From positions 44,909 through 108,908 of the forward strand of contig JACGCK010000153.1 in assembly GCA_014925825.1 (NCBI GenBank): a stretch of DNA of 64,000 nucleotides, written 5' to 3'. This document shows, piece by piece, positions 50,101 through 60,386 of the stretch; position 1 is the stretch's first letter; the number at the start of each line of letters is the position of its first letter. A program made the translations under genes and the position numbers. The notes under the pieces are model-generated. The model was not told where the DNA came from, ran no database searches, and saw nothing but the letters and a program-made list of their open reading frames with translations. Origin of the DNA: Pholiota molesta (taxonomy: Eukaryota > Basidiomycota > Agaricomycetes > Agaricales > Strophariaceae).

Positions 50101-50629
50101 AAAATAATGGTGCCCTCATCCGTCTCTTGGACCGCATATATGTCCACTGGGCATCGTTAGGCGGGACCTGCACTAAACTGGGAAACAGTCGGGTTCCCGG
50201 TAAGCACACTCCGTAGGGCAGCCGAGTCAATGCACCGTTGTCGGTTGGGGATGTGAAAATATTTGGTGCAGGAACATGGACTGTCGGTCGATGCGCTGAA
50301 CTTTCCTCAGCAATGGCGAGGAAGCGTGTCTCCTCGGCGTATGAAAGGCAGATGGTGCCTCCCATTATATAGGTGCGGGAAATTCCAGACATTTTGAGCA
50401 GCGCGCAGAGCTCTCTGGCTCGCTCGCCGCTGATTAACGAAGGTTCACCTATATTCAAGGGCTTATTCCACCACAGCAGGTATGTTGCGAGCGTACACAC
50501 GGCATGAGCGAGCGTAGAAACCTCCAATAGACTGGTTGGTAGTCCCTGCGCAAGACGGGTTATCACATACCCACGTACCACAGTAACGTGCAATGTGTTC
50601 CACCGACATGATACACTGTACCGTGTCAT
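50099..50629 (-). pseudogene. Fragment of a basidiomycete multi-span membrane protein
   Basis: The part ITRLAQGLPTSLLEVSTLAH...LATYLLWWNKPLNIGEPSLI followed by RARELCALLKMSG matches the core of a common agaricomycete membrane-protein family of unknown function (AQGLP..LLEVSTLAHA, WW.KPLN..EP). Members that I recall are longer on both sides. The N-terminal spans are missing: upstream sequence on this strand is satellite DNA. The C-terminal 80 residues are not conserved as far as I can tell, and the reading ends inside the CACGCT array. Likely a broken copy trapped between repeats. Confidence 0.55.
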
Positions 50630-50685
50630 GCGGAGCCACCGAATGTCGGTGGGTCGGTGGAATTTGTAAACCGTATAAGGAAGGT

Positions 50686-52560
50686 ATTTGGAGGGTGTTG
50701 ATTGGCTGAGGGGCCACCACAGCCAACGACAGCACCGGAGGCAGTGGGGGGATCAGCCAGTGGTCGGGCGACCGGGAAAACGTAGGGGAGCACAGGCGCA
50801 TCTGGGAGCAGATCAAGGACCGGGTGCAGGTAGGGTGCCACAGCCAAAAAAAAAAAATCGCCGGCCACCTGGGACCGAGCGCCACAGCGGCAGCACCGCG
50901 GGGGGAGCGGGGATCAGCCAGTGGTCGGGCGACCGGGAAAACACAGGGGGGCACATCTGGGGAGCAGATCGAGCACCGGGTGCAGGTAGGGTCCCACAGC
51001 CAAAAACAAAATTGCCGGCCACCTGCGACCGAGCGTTCGAAAATTCACAAAAAAGCACTGGCCACATTGTAGCGTAAATTGCCAGCCACCTGGGACCGAG
51101 CATTTGAAAATTCACACAAAAGTGCCGGCCACATCTGGGGAGCAGATCGAGCACCGGGCGCAGGTGGGGTGCCACCACCACAAAAGAAATTGCCGGCCAC
51201 CTGGGACCGAGCATCTGAAAATTCATAAAAAAGCGCCGGCCCCATTGTAGTGAGCGTCGGAAAATTAGTGAAAAAGAAATCGCCGGCCATCTGGGACCGA
51301 GCATTCGAAAATTCACAAAAAATTGCCGGCCACCTGGGACTGAGCATTTGTAAATTCACAAAAAAGTGCTGGCCACATTGTAGCATAAATTGCCGGCCAC
51401 CTGGGACCGAGCGTCTGAAAATTCACCAAAAAGTGCCGGCCACATTGTAGCGAGCGTCCAAAAATTAGTGCTCCAACCGAAAAAGAGCTGCATCATGGCT
51501 TGTCAGCCATCATCCTTCTCCACACCAGTGTCTTAAGCAGGCAACACTACCGAGAGCAATCTACTTCCCACAAGACCATGAAAATGCAGGAGGCATGGGC
51601 ACATGTGGGTAGCGGATCGAGCACTGAAATTTCACAAAACAATCGCCGGCCACCTGGGACCGAGCATCTGAAAATTCAAAAAAAAGTGCCGGCCACATTG
51701 TAGTGAGCGTCAGAAAATTAGTGAAAAAGAAATCGCCGGCCATCTGGGACCGAGCATTTGAAAATTCACACAAAATTGCCGGCCACCTGGGACTGAGCGT
51801 TTGTAAATTCACAAAAAAGTGCTGGCCACATTGTAGCATAAATTGCCAGCCACCTGGGACCGAGCGTCTGAAAATTCACCAAAAAGTGCCGGCCACATTG
51901 TAGCGAGCGTCCAAAAATTAGTGCTCCAACCGAAAAAGAGCTGCATCATGGCTTGTCAGCCATCATCCTTCTCCACACCAGTGTCTCAAGCAGGCAACAC
52001 TACCGAGAGCAATCTACTTCCCACAAGACCATGAAAATGCAGGAGGCATGGGCACATGTGGGTAGCGGATCGAGCACTGAAATTTCACAAAACAATCGCC
52101 GGCCACCTGGGACCGAGCATCTGAAAATTCACCAAAAAGTGCCGGCCACATTGTAGCGAGCATCGGAAAATTAGTGCTCCAACCGAAAAAGAGCTGCATC
52201 ATGGCTTGTCAGCCATCATCCTTCTCCACACCAGTGTCTCAAGCAGGCAACACTACCGAGAGCAATTTACTTCCCATGAGACCATGAAAATGCAGGGGGC
52301 GTGGGCACATGTGGGTAGCGGATCGAGCACTGAAATTTCACAAAACAATCGCCGGCCACATTGTAGAGTAAATCGCCGGCCACCTGGGACCGAGTGTGTG
52401 AAAGCTATGACCGAAAAAGAAAATCGGCGGCCAGCTGGGACCGAGTGTCTCAAAATTCGTCAAAAGCGCTGGCCACATTGTAGCAAGCATTTGAAAATTA
52501 GTGCTGCTCCCAAAAAATGCAAAATCGCCGGCCATCAATGCGCCTGACCATGCCGCGGGT
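50686..52560. repeat. Satellite array, GCCGGCCACCTGGGACCGAG family
   Basis: More than 20 copies of a core GCCGGCCAC(C/A)T(G/T)GGACCGAGC or GCCGGCCACATTGTAGCGAG, joined by TCTGAAAATTCACAAAAAAG spacers, at 55-70 base intervals. From 51451 a longer unit is superimposed. The block starting near CAACCGAAAAAGAGCTGCAT recurs three times, with starts 453 and 253 bases apart, near-identical in sequence. Left of 51000 an older variant carries AGCAGATCGAGCACCGGG. The ORFs here simply follow the repeat. Sparse degenerate copies continue to about 52960. Confidence 0.9.
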
Positions 52561-52660
52561 GGGCATAAAGGATGCTATATGGGCACATAATGAGGCACTA
52601 CCAGAAGTGCCCATATGGTGTAGTGGTTAAGTGTCCCCTGTACTACCAATGCGCATTCCT

Positions 52661-52718
52661 CCTGCAAAAACAGTTGCAACATACTAGAGTACTAGTATGT
52701 CGGAACTGTTTTTGCAGG
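52661..52718. repeat. Hairpin, 15-base outer arms
   Basis: CCTGCAAAAACAGTT (52661-52675) and AACTGTTTTTGCAGG (52704-52718) are exact complements, with a second inner pair CATACTAG / CTAGTATG. Just before it, 52611-52640 reads CCCATATGGTGTAGTGGTTA, which resembles a tRNA A box. Confidence 0.75.
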
Positions 52719-53297
52719 GAAAATGTGCATGGTTCAGTTCTCTTGCTTTACACGCACAACTCAGGTCTATAAAATCGATGCACTCAGCTACACAAATTAT
52801 CCTGGGACCAAGGCATCTGGAAATTAGTGGCATGACCGAAAAAAGCAAATCACCAAAATGAAAAACTCGCCGGCCACTGTGCCCAAGCGTCTGAAAATGA
52901 CTCCGGCACCAAAGAAGCAGATTCCAGAATGAAAACATACGCCGAGCATCTCAAAATGAATATGGTGACTGAAATGTGCAAGTGTATAGATAGTCCATGG
53001 ACATGTGGGAGGTCGACATAATGCGCACAGGGGTTACTTCAGAAGCAAGGATATCAAAACTCACCGGTGACTACTTAGTGGTGGAGAAGTGAATGAGCTC
53101 GGAACAAAATATGTGAAATAACTGGTATCCGGGGAAATGTTCAGCGAGGAATGCAAGCGTTGCGATCGGTTTCCCGGTGCAAACATTGTCGGTTACCGGT
53201 GCATGTTGTGACTGGCGGTTGGCTTCCCCATTATAGAGGATTGCACATACGAAGCCAAAATACCATTGCCTGAACCTATCTATCTACCTATGTGTAC
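52719..53297. other. Intergenic with degenerate satellite copies
   Basis: Isolated GCCGGCCACTGTGCCCAAGC and CGAGCATCTCAAAATGA motifs show decayed satellite units. No gene seen. Confidence 0.5.
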
Positions 53298-55343
53298 TCA
53301 CTCGCTTTCCATGTTTTCTTCGCCCTCAGATTGTGTCAACATCCCATGGGCACCAACATCCGAGTCATAGTCCGGCTCTTCGAATACTGCATGGTCAAGG
53401 AAATCGAAATCGGCTTCGACAACTGGACGTGACAGAGTAATGCGACCCGGTGTAATCGGTCTGCTGAGGGAAACAGCTTCTTCTTCAGATTCCGTGTCGT
53501 CGTCGGTATCTGTCCCCTCATCCACCAATCCATTCCCATTAGAAGGTTCATCATCATCACTAGCTTCTTCTTCATAATCCTCGTCACTTTCAAGATCTGA
53601 TGCACCTTCCTGCCCACGATGTGCAAGGACATCCGATGCAACCTTGGTGGAGGGTTGAATCACCGGTGACATGTTGGGTGCTTGGTGTTCTGATGCATTC
53701 CCAAACATCTGGAGCGATCGCTCGGCAAGATCCGTGGGCAGCACACTGGGTTGATCTCCAAACATCTGGAGCCATTCATCGGCACGCTGCGCGGGGTGAA
53801 TTGCCGGCGACACACTTGGTTCCGGGCTTTGTGAGGGAACTCCACACATCTCGAGCCATTGATTGGCACGCTCCTTGGGCTGAATTGCCGGCGACACATG
53901 TTCTGGGCTTTTTGAGGGGCCCCCAAACATCTCAAGCCATTGCTCAGCACGCTCCGTGGGCTCAATCGCCGGCGACACATGGTCTGTGTTGTCCGAGGGA
54001 CCCCCAAATGTCTCGAGCCATCGCTCAGCACGCTCCATGGGCTCGATCGCCGGCGACACATGGTCTGCGTTGTCTGAGGGACCCCCAAACATCTCGAGCC
54101 ATCGCTCAGCACGCTCCGTGGGCTCAATCACTGGCTCGACATGGGGTTCCGCAAGCCCCGGCAACATATGCTGTGGAGGTGCTTCCAAAGCGGGAAAAGC
54201 AACATCGGCGACACGCAATCGCCCCCACGCCCTTGGTTTCATTGAACTGGGGACAGAAGTGAATCCCATACCATGAATGTCACCGGTCGTCAATGCGTTG
54301 CTGGGTGCAGGAGGATCGGACATGTGGACGTCAGGGTCAGAGGGGGTCAGAGGGGGAGGGGCATCCTTGTATTGAAGTGCATCATATTCCAGGATTGGCT
54401 TCCAGTCTTGTTGGTGATTAAACAGTGCTGGTAATGTGTAGTTGGTACCTGGAGGTGGCCGTGTAATAGTGGGGGACACAGGTTCAGTTGCACCGGTGTT
54501 ATTGCCTGGGCTGTTGGTCGAAGAGTCGTCTCCCATGGGGGCCCGTTCATCTGCTAGTGAAACATTGTAACCCGAGTCCCCGGCAACATGATCTCGCCGT
54601 GCCATATGCAACACTTCTTCTCTCGTCAAGATCTCACCACTTGTCCACTTGTAATGCGGTGAAGGAGACTCTGTGAAATAGAGGTGGTTGAGCTCGTCCC
54701 TAGCCATTGCCCGAATTGCTCGACTAGCACGGGCTGTTTCAGTGGGAGCGGTCATAGCTGGAACTTCCATGGGGATGACGGTGTCAGCTTCCTTCCGCAC
54801 TACTTGCTCATATAACAGGAAGCTTGCCAATGCCTTTCGAGTGTCGACTTCCGTATGGGCCTTGTGTGAGAGCACCAACGCTGACGTTAGATTCTTTAAT
54901 GTGTTCAGCTTGGCCAGTAATGTTGTGGCAAGTGCCCGGTGTGGTTCACAGGTGGGACAAGAGGTCGACGGGCTGGCGCTGGGAAGACCGACCGCTGGAA
55001 TAGGATTTACAGTAAGTGCTGGCAACTGGTTGCCCTTCGAATCAGTCTGCTCGGCCAGCGCATTTCGGTAGTGATCCAAATGTGAATTGACCGTTCGAGG
55101 CCCAAGGATAGTGCTCTCGGCGGGTTTCTTATCCTCAGCCCACCATTCGGAAACATAAGACTCCACAACCCTACCAAATTGTTCGGAGTTGGTGCCGGCA
55201 GCAAGGGTGTCTATAAAGCCCACTTCTACCACGAGAGGCAGACTGGGCTCATTCAACATGCCGAGGCTGTCGCCAAGAGAGCGAACCACAAAGGGGACAT
55301 CAACAACAAGCCCAATTGAAGTCGCCAAACCGACATAGCTCAT
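53298..55343 (-). CDS. Uncharacterised 681-residue protein with 27-residue tandem repeats
   Basis: One uninterrupted ORF, start MSYVGLATSIGLVVDVPFVV at 55343. The N-terminal 200 residues are helical, with a CPTCEP motif and a possible coiled stretch (ALATTLLAKLNTLKNLTSAL). The middle is Pro/Ser/Thr-rich. From about residue 400 to 560 (53655-54145) there are six to seven repeats with consensus VSPAIEPTERAERWLEMFGG plus PSDNTDH. The first units are exactly 81 bases apart and the later ones degenerate. The end is strongly acidic (SDEDYEEEASDDDEPSNGNG, DTDDDTESEEEA). No signal peptide or membrane span. No family recognised. It lies 330 bases downstream of the KDZ transposase C-terminal part on the same strand, so it may be an accessory ORF of that transposon; this is inference. 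Confidence 0.65.
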   Translation of the reverse strand: MSYVGLATSIGLVVDVPFVVRSLGDSLGMLNEPSLPLVVEVGFIDTLAAGTNSEQFGRVVESYVSEWWAEDKKPAESTILGPRTVNSHLDHYRNALAEQTDSKGNQLPALTVNPIPAVGLPSASPSTSCPTCEPHRALATTLLAKLNTLKNLTSALVLSHKAHTEVDTRKALASFLLYEQVVRKEADTVIPMEVPAMTAPTETARASRAIRAMARDELNHLYFTESPSPHYKWTSGEILTREEVLHMARRDHVAGDSGYNVSLADERAPMGDDSSTNSPGNNTGATEPVSPTITRPPPGTNYTLPALFNHQQDWKPILEYDALQYKDAPPPLTPSDPDVHMSDPPAPSNALTTGDIHGMGFTSVPSSMKPRAWGRLRVADVAFPALEAPPQHMLPGLAEPHVEPVIEPTERAERWLEMFGGPSDNADHVSPAIEPMERAERWLETFGGPSDNTDHVSPAIEPTERAEQWLEMFGGPSKSPEHVSPAIQPKERANQWLEMCGVPSQSPEPSVSPAIHPAQRADEWLQMFGDQPSVLPTDLAERSLQMFGNASEHQAPNMSPVIQPSTKVASDVLAHRGQEGASDLESDEDYEEEASDDDEPSNGNGLVDEGTDTDDDTESEEEAVSLSRPITPGRITLSRPVVEADFDFLDHAVFEEPDYDSDVGAHGMLTQSEGEENMESE

Positions 55344-55672
55344 AATGAAAAGCTAAAGTGATGGGTTAAAATGGGACCATTTCAAATATTTTACAAATGT
55401 TTACAAGCTCCTTATGCAGGTACTCCTGCATCCATTGCTGCTGACGGCTCGTGGCGACCACGATTCGGGAGAGCGCGCATCGGAATCGGGACTCGCCATA
55501 GTGTATGACTTCTTGCAATTTTGAATGCCATTCGAGATTGCCGCCATGGAACGTTTGCAATGGATTAAATGGATGGATGGATGGCATAGACATTGAATAT
55601 GCAAAAGATGGTTGTGGTAATAGGTAAAGTAGATCGATAAGGAAAGATTTTACAACAAGATAGAAAATACAG

Positions 55673-57014
55673 TTAAAGCGGAGATTCATAAGTTCGATAG
55701 TTAATTTGAAATGCACGATCTGCCTTTAGGGCCAGCTGTCTCCATGAGGCCGACTGGCGGTGTGCATATGCAGTTGCACCAAGAGTCGGCGACCGACGAC
55801 GATTTTCAGCAGCTTCAAGCCAGCCTTTGCTTTTGAAAAGGAAGTACCGCACCGTCCACTCCATTTCATATCTGACCAATGTGCGTTCCTCCCTCCACCG
55901 CTCGTGCTGGGCTCGGGCCCGCAACCAATGAACCCGCCGAACTGCGACACTTGTCAGAACAGATGTCTTTGGATGGAGAGGCAATCTATTAACTTACATT
56001 CTAATTGTGTTGCTGGATCAGCAGGTAATTCATCACCAGTCCCGACACGTTGAGTAACAGAATGCCAAATCCAGGATAATTTCACGGTTGTGGAACCGGG
56101 CATATTGGGGGTCAACACTGCCGTGCTGCATTTCGTGTCAGCTTTGGTCAAAACACGAAATTGTTGAAGTGTTTGAGGATCGGCCCCCAAAGCAACAAGG
56201 CGGCTACGACACCGCGTGTAAATTTGACAACGCAACGACAATGCTTTCTCCCGGTCCTTCAATGCAGCCCGTCCTCTCGTGCGTACCTCTTTTCTCGAGC
56301 CTTTTCGGACGTCTTCGGTCCAGCGGAATGACATGTCAGCTACGAGATCGTGAATGAGATTCAGGTCGGTCATGGCTTGATTTTTGCGGATTTGGAGCTC
56401 CACATTTGCATACGTGTCTGGTACGTTCCCATTCGATGGAATGCAAAGCTCAACACTTTCCACAGGATTACCGTCGCCATCTTCACCTTCGGCTGGCGAC
56501 GATGACGCCGAGTCTGAAGCTGTGCCATTGTCAAGATTGTCCCAATTGGACAATGAATCGTTCATTTCGTGGCCGGATTGATGCCTGGTCTGAAAGACAC
56601 CGGCGACAAGTTGGAGTTCATTTAATGTGGCCACCAAAGGCGTCAACGCATGTCGGAGCTTTTGGATTTTCTCAATGTCTGCACCATGCTGGCAATTGAG
56701 GTATTGGATCTCAAGCCTGGTCAAGTCCAGCAATCAGAATCATCAAGCAAAAAATTAGAGATACTCACTGCTTTTCCTCCACAGTGATAGCAAACTCAAG
56801 CCACTCTATGACATTAGCGTCACCGGTGATACGGTCCGTTTTGGGCTGGGCATGTAATAGTGCCGAAAGTGTCATTTTACCTTTGAAACATGGAATCGAG
56901 AAGCGAGTAGACGTCTGAGAAGCCTGTTGGACGTACCTCGCGTACAAAGAGATCTCCTCCATACCAGATGGGCAACACGCACTATGACAATGGCAAATGA
57001 GTATCGCTCGGACC
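55673..57014 (-). pseudogene. KDZ-type transposase, C-terminal part, interrupted by a Gypsy LTR
   Basis: Exon 56764-57014 (after a TTTTAG acceptor) contains MEEISLYARYVQQ...EWLEFAITVEEKQ. An intron leads to LEIQYLNCQHGADIEKIQKL, MTDLNLIHDLVADMSFRWTE, SRKEVRTRGRAALKDREKAL, TVKLSWIWHS, and after another intron VRRVHWLRARAQHERWREER...MEWTVRYFLFKSKGWLEAA and AYAHRQSASWRQLALKADRA. These match the C-terminal third of Kyakuja-Dileera-Zisupton transposases (LSWIW, RVEW.RARA..RW.EE..L...EM, YA.RQA..W). The catalytic part with the CxC zinc motifs is not present; it would lie where the LTR now sits. The 55985 splice joint is off by one base. Not functional as it stands. Confidence 0.65.
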
Positions 57015-57084
57015 TAAAAGAGAATACTTATTAAACCGGGAGATAGCAAAAACGCGGAAACCATTGCCGACTCATATCATCTAC
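56848..57084. repeat. KDZ flank within the left arm of the large inverted repeat
   Basis: This 237-base stretch outside the LTR recurs in reverse complement at 63764-64000, up to the window end, without an indel. Confidence 0.85.
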
Positions 57085-58245
57085 AGGAGAGGAGGCTCTT
57101 TGGATAATTAAATTTCATTAAAAGGCGGTTCTCAGAACAGCTTCTCTTTGTGGGTCCGTACGGGCGCCTCACTGCCACGCGATACGCATCAGAAGGCGCT
57201 ATAGCGGCGTGCGTATCACGTGTATTCCGGCATAACCCAAACAACCGAACCGGACCGGTCGACTTCGGCATTTCTGAAGGAGGAGACCGAAGGTTGGCGC
57301 TTAGTGTCGAAACAACACTATAAATAGGCGATGGTTGATGTACCGCGCCAATTCTAAAAACAGAACTGTCGCGTGAGCCTTCGTTGGCCAGTGATAGGAC
57401 TCTAAACACAGGGGGCACTAAAGAGAAACCCAAAAGGAAATACCCTTGGACCATACCATGTGGGACTTGGGTCATCAGGTCAAAACCCTAGACCCAAGCT
57501 TCGCTTAGACTGTTTGTTCTTTCTTTGTTTCTATTTTATTTTCAGAGATATCGCATACAACCCATGTACTATAAATTAGCGTCGCTTTTACCTGTAATAA
57601 CAAGCAATTGGTACCCATTAGATCACAAAGAGGCGTTGCGCCCTAGTTGAGATAATAGGATAAATATCGTTTGACTTCAGAGTTTGAAAGAGAATCCAAA
57701 GAGTTGCATCAGAGAGTTCAGAGAGTAAAAGAGAGATCAGATTTGGAAGTCATACGGACAGAGTGCCGTCGGTAGTCATACAGCCAGTGTTGCTGTGGTA
57801 GTCATAGTGGTCAGAAACCCACTCGGTAGCCATACAGTCGCAGTGACTGTGGAATAGTCGAAAAGTGAACGACGACGTCCATCTCTTTCTCTTGTTTGAC
57901 TCTTAAACTCGACGATTGTCAGTCGCATTCGCAGTTGGATCATCAGAGAACCCTAAAACACTTATAAACCCATACACTTTACTTGTTCACCCAGTGATAA
58001 GTTCAAAGTTCAAAGTTTCCAAAACTAAAAGCCTCTGAATATATCCCTAAACCCTATACAAACGAACTTGGGGCATTGATATCGTTCTGAGATAAGTCAT
58101 TAAGACACCCCACCTAGTACCCCACCCTAAAGAGAAGGTTTCTTTGTTTTGTTTGAGAGCGTCGCTCGATCTCAGAGTATAGATCTCACTCCGCTGGTGT
58201 TGTGTGTGTTTTGATTTCGTGTCTTGCCCGATAGCAAGCCTCTCA
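57085..58245 (+). mobile_element. Left LTR of a Gypsy retrotransposon
   Basis: The right end is exact: the LTR closes with CTCTCA at 58245, two bases before a primer-binding site. The left end is placed at AGGAGAGG (57085-57092), which mirrors the closing CCTCTCA, but could be off by about 10 bases. The LTR holds a TATA box at 57319, a TAGTCATACAG-type short tandem repeat at 57765-57845 and a leader-like A/G-rich segment. A 132-codon antisense ORF inside it is identical in the inverted copy and is not regarded as a gene. Confidence 0.8.
57319..57326 (+). promoter_or_regulatory. LTR TATA box
   Basis: TATAAATA on the element's sense strand, inside the LTR, ahead of the gag reading frame. Its inverted copy lies at 63522-63529. 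Confidence 0.65.
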
Positions 58246-58247
58246 TC

Positions 58248-58264
58248 TGGAGCCCACCGCGAGG
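58248..58264 (+). promoter_or_regulatory. Primer-binding site
   Basis: TGGAGCCCACCGCGAGG begins with the TGG expected of a site pairing with a tRNA 3' CCA end and lies two bases after the LTR end. The tRNA was not identified. Confidence 0.6.
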
Positions 58265-58913
58265 GATAGGTTCAGAAAGCTTTAAATTTTGAAAATAGTC
58301 GAACTTGCGCCTATTACCACAACTACTAGTCGGTCGAAGTGCGCGTTGTTGTCAACCATAAACAGTACGCGCAGAGAACGATTATTCTCTGCAGAAGAGA
58401 AAAACCACGGCTCCCACTTCTAAAGCAGGACCGTCACGAGCACCGAATACCAAGGGACCATCTTCACAAGGAGTCTCAAATAGTACGGGATCGTATCAAA
58501 GGGCAACCCTAAATTCTTCCAAAGAATTAGTATCACCCTACAAACCGCCAACCAGGCAAAAGAAAAAGCGTAACAATACGCCAGACGCAGAAGAAGTCCT
58601 TAGTTCGAAAGAAAAGGAGTCGACTGTAATTGAAGCGGAAGGTTTAATCCAAGGATTATCACCGCTCACCAACTTCTCAGACGACGAAGAGACTGTAAAC
58701 GGAGAAATATCCGTCTATTATCCAGCCGATTCGGGAAGTCCTGAAATTGGAGAGTCAGATCCACAGCTAGAACCGGAAGGAAACGAACGAGAAGCTCCAA
58801 CGGGCACTAGACTTGATCCTATAGCAGAGGAAACAGCAGAAGAATACTCTCGGAGACAGAAAGAATTCTTAATTGCCGTACATCAGTTAATCCAACAGAG
58901 TAGGAATCGAAAC

Positions 58914-60386
58914 ATGACGAAACCTATGCCAGGAAGGAAAGCGAAGGAGAGCCCTGAGTTTGATGAGGACCAACCAGAAGGACTAACAAGGTTCTTTGAT
59001 GAGTTGGAACAAAATTTCAAAATGGCAGGCATCTCAGATGATGAAGAGAAGAAGAAATGGGTAGGACGCTATGTAACACCCAAGTTAGAAGTGGAGTGGC
59101 AGACGCTGCCTACGTTCAAGAAGGGAACGTATGAGGAGTACAAGAAAGAGATCACCAACGAATACCCAGAGGTGGTCACGATGAACCGGGGGTCCATTAA
59201 AAAGTTAAAACAAATCTGCGAAGCTCATCAGAGAATCGGGTTTGAGGATCTTGGGGAGCTGTTGAAGTTAAAGCGACAGTTTAGGGCGGAAGCAGCTAAA
59301 CTAACGGCAGAGCCGGCGCTTTTGGCAAACAGAGGGCTAGTGGAGTACTTCCTGGGATGCCTGACAAGGGATTTCAGAGAAAGAGTCTACTCACAACTGG
59401 AGGCGAATCATAGAACCGATGCTCGCATTGCAAAGAAAATCGCTGCAGAAGGGACAGATACGACTGGAGGGGAGCGAAGTCGCCCTGAAGACAAATTCTT
59501 GTTAGAAGAAGTGATCAGTATGGCTGAGGAGTTAGCCAGGGATCGCAATCCAGGACAGTATGTAAATCTGAACCCGGGACCGTCAAGATCCATGGACACA
59601 GTTCCTACGGTCAAGGCTGAGACGATGCAGCAAGAACGAGCATTGGAGAAGAAGCTCCATAAGTTAGAAGAAGAAGTGGCTGGTATTAAGGACCTGCATA
59701 CAGTTATGCAGAAGAGTATACTAGAGGAGATGAGGCAAGGATTTCAACAATTCCAAGCCCAGACAGTGGCAGCTGCAGCAGCAGCGGCGCCACCAATGCG
59801 ACAGTATTACGCGCCGCGACCGCAAGCACCATACCTGCCAAGGGCCGAGTACCAAGCACGCGCAGACCATAATCATGCGGAGCATGCGCACTCGGGACCA
59901 GGAACTTGCTACTATTGTGGCAAAGCAGGTCACTTGTTCAGGGATTGTCCGTTAAAAGAGATCCACGTAAAAGAGAACAAAATTGAGCAGAGAGGATTCA
60001 GGGTCGTACTACCCGATGGCACTCCTCTAAATTTCGACCCTAACAAACCAGGGTACGAAAAAGTGGAGGAGTTCCACAATAAGAGCAAAGCGCCGGTTGG
60101 GACGAACTACTTTGAGCGAGAAAACGGTATATTACAGTTCTCTCAAATCCAAATGAACTCGCCAGGGACGTCTCTTTACAACAACAAGCCATCTGATAAT
60201 AGAGACGACTACATTGCTAGTTTAGCAATTGATAATCATAATCTCAGTGCATACATAAACGGGATTATGGTAGTCTTAAAGTCAATCCCTATAAACAGAA
60301 GAAAAATGAAGAAAGAGAGGAATACCAGAGAGCGATGCGTCAGAGTCAACCTGAGATGTGGGAAGCCATGCAAAGGGGGGATTTAG
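58914..60386 (+). CDS. gag: Gypsy gag polyprotein
   Basis: Structural capsid/nucle­ocapsid protein of the retroelement. The first ATG is at 58914, but the same frame is open back to about 58366 with protein-like content (PTSKAGPSRAPNTKGPSSQG...YYPADSGSPEIGESDPQLEP), so translation may begin upstream from a non-ATG codon or after splicing. The capsid-like part is GLTRFFDELEQNFKMAGISD, YVTPKLEVEWQTLPTFKKGT, GLVEYFLGCLTRDFRERVYS. An Ala/Gln-rich linker precedes a zinc knuckle CYYCGKAGHLFRDC (CX2CX4HX4C). After NGIMVVLK the frame slips; the next part of the polyprotein is in another frame from 60358. Confidence 0.9.
   Translation: MTKPMPGRKAKESPEFDEDQPEGLTRFFDELEQNFKMAGISDDEEKKKWVGRYVTPKLEVEWQTLPTFKKGTYEEYKKEITNEYPEVVTMNRGSIKKLKQICEAHQRIGFEDLGELLKLKRQFRAEAAKLTAEPALLANRGLVEYFLGCLTRDFRERVYSQLEANHRTDARIAKKIAAEGTDTTGGERSRPEDKFLLEEVISMAEELARDRNPGQYVNLNPGPSRSMDTVPTVKAETMQQERALEKKLHKLEEEVAGIKDLHTVMQKSILEEMRQGFQQFQAQTVAAAAAAAPPMRQYYAPRPQAPYLPRAEYQARADHNHAEHAHSGPGTCYYCGKAGHLFRDCPLKEIHVKENKIEQRGFRVVLPDGTPLNFDPNKPGYEKVEEFHNKSKAPVGTNYFERENGILQFSQIQMNSPGTSLYNNKPSDNRDDYIASLAIDNHNLSAYINGIMVVLKSIPINRRKMKKERNTRERCVRVNLRCGKPCKGGI

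Noticed and set aside
51500..52547. Repeated ORFs beginning MSAIILLHTS in the satellite
   Set aside because: They arise from the repeat unit itself, differ in length by array shifts and occur together with equally long antisense ORFs.
52611..52640. tRNA gene
   Set aside because: Only an A-box-like motif is present. No B box (GGTTCGANTCC type) or cloverleaf can be drawn.
55673..57014. Complete KDZ transposase
   Set aside because: Only the C-terminal third is present. No CxC zinc motifs or catalytic core upstream, where the LTR lies.
57077..57475. 132-codon ORF inside the LTR, identical at 63373-63771
   Set aside because: It is antisense to the element and identical only because the LTR is duplicated. 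It has no domain character.
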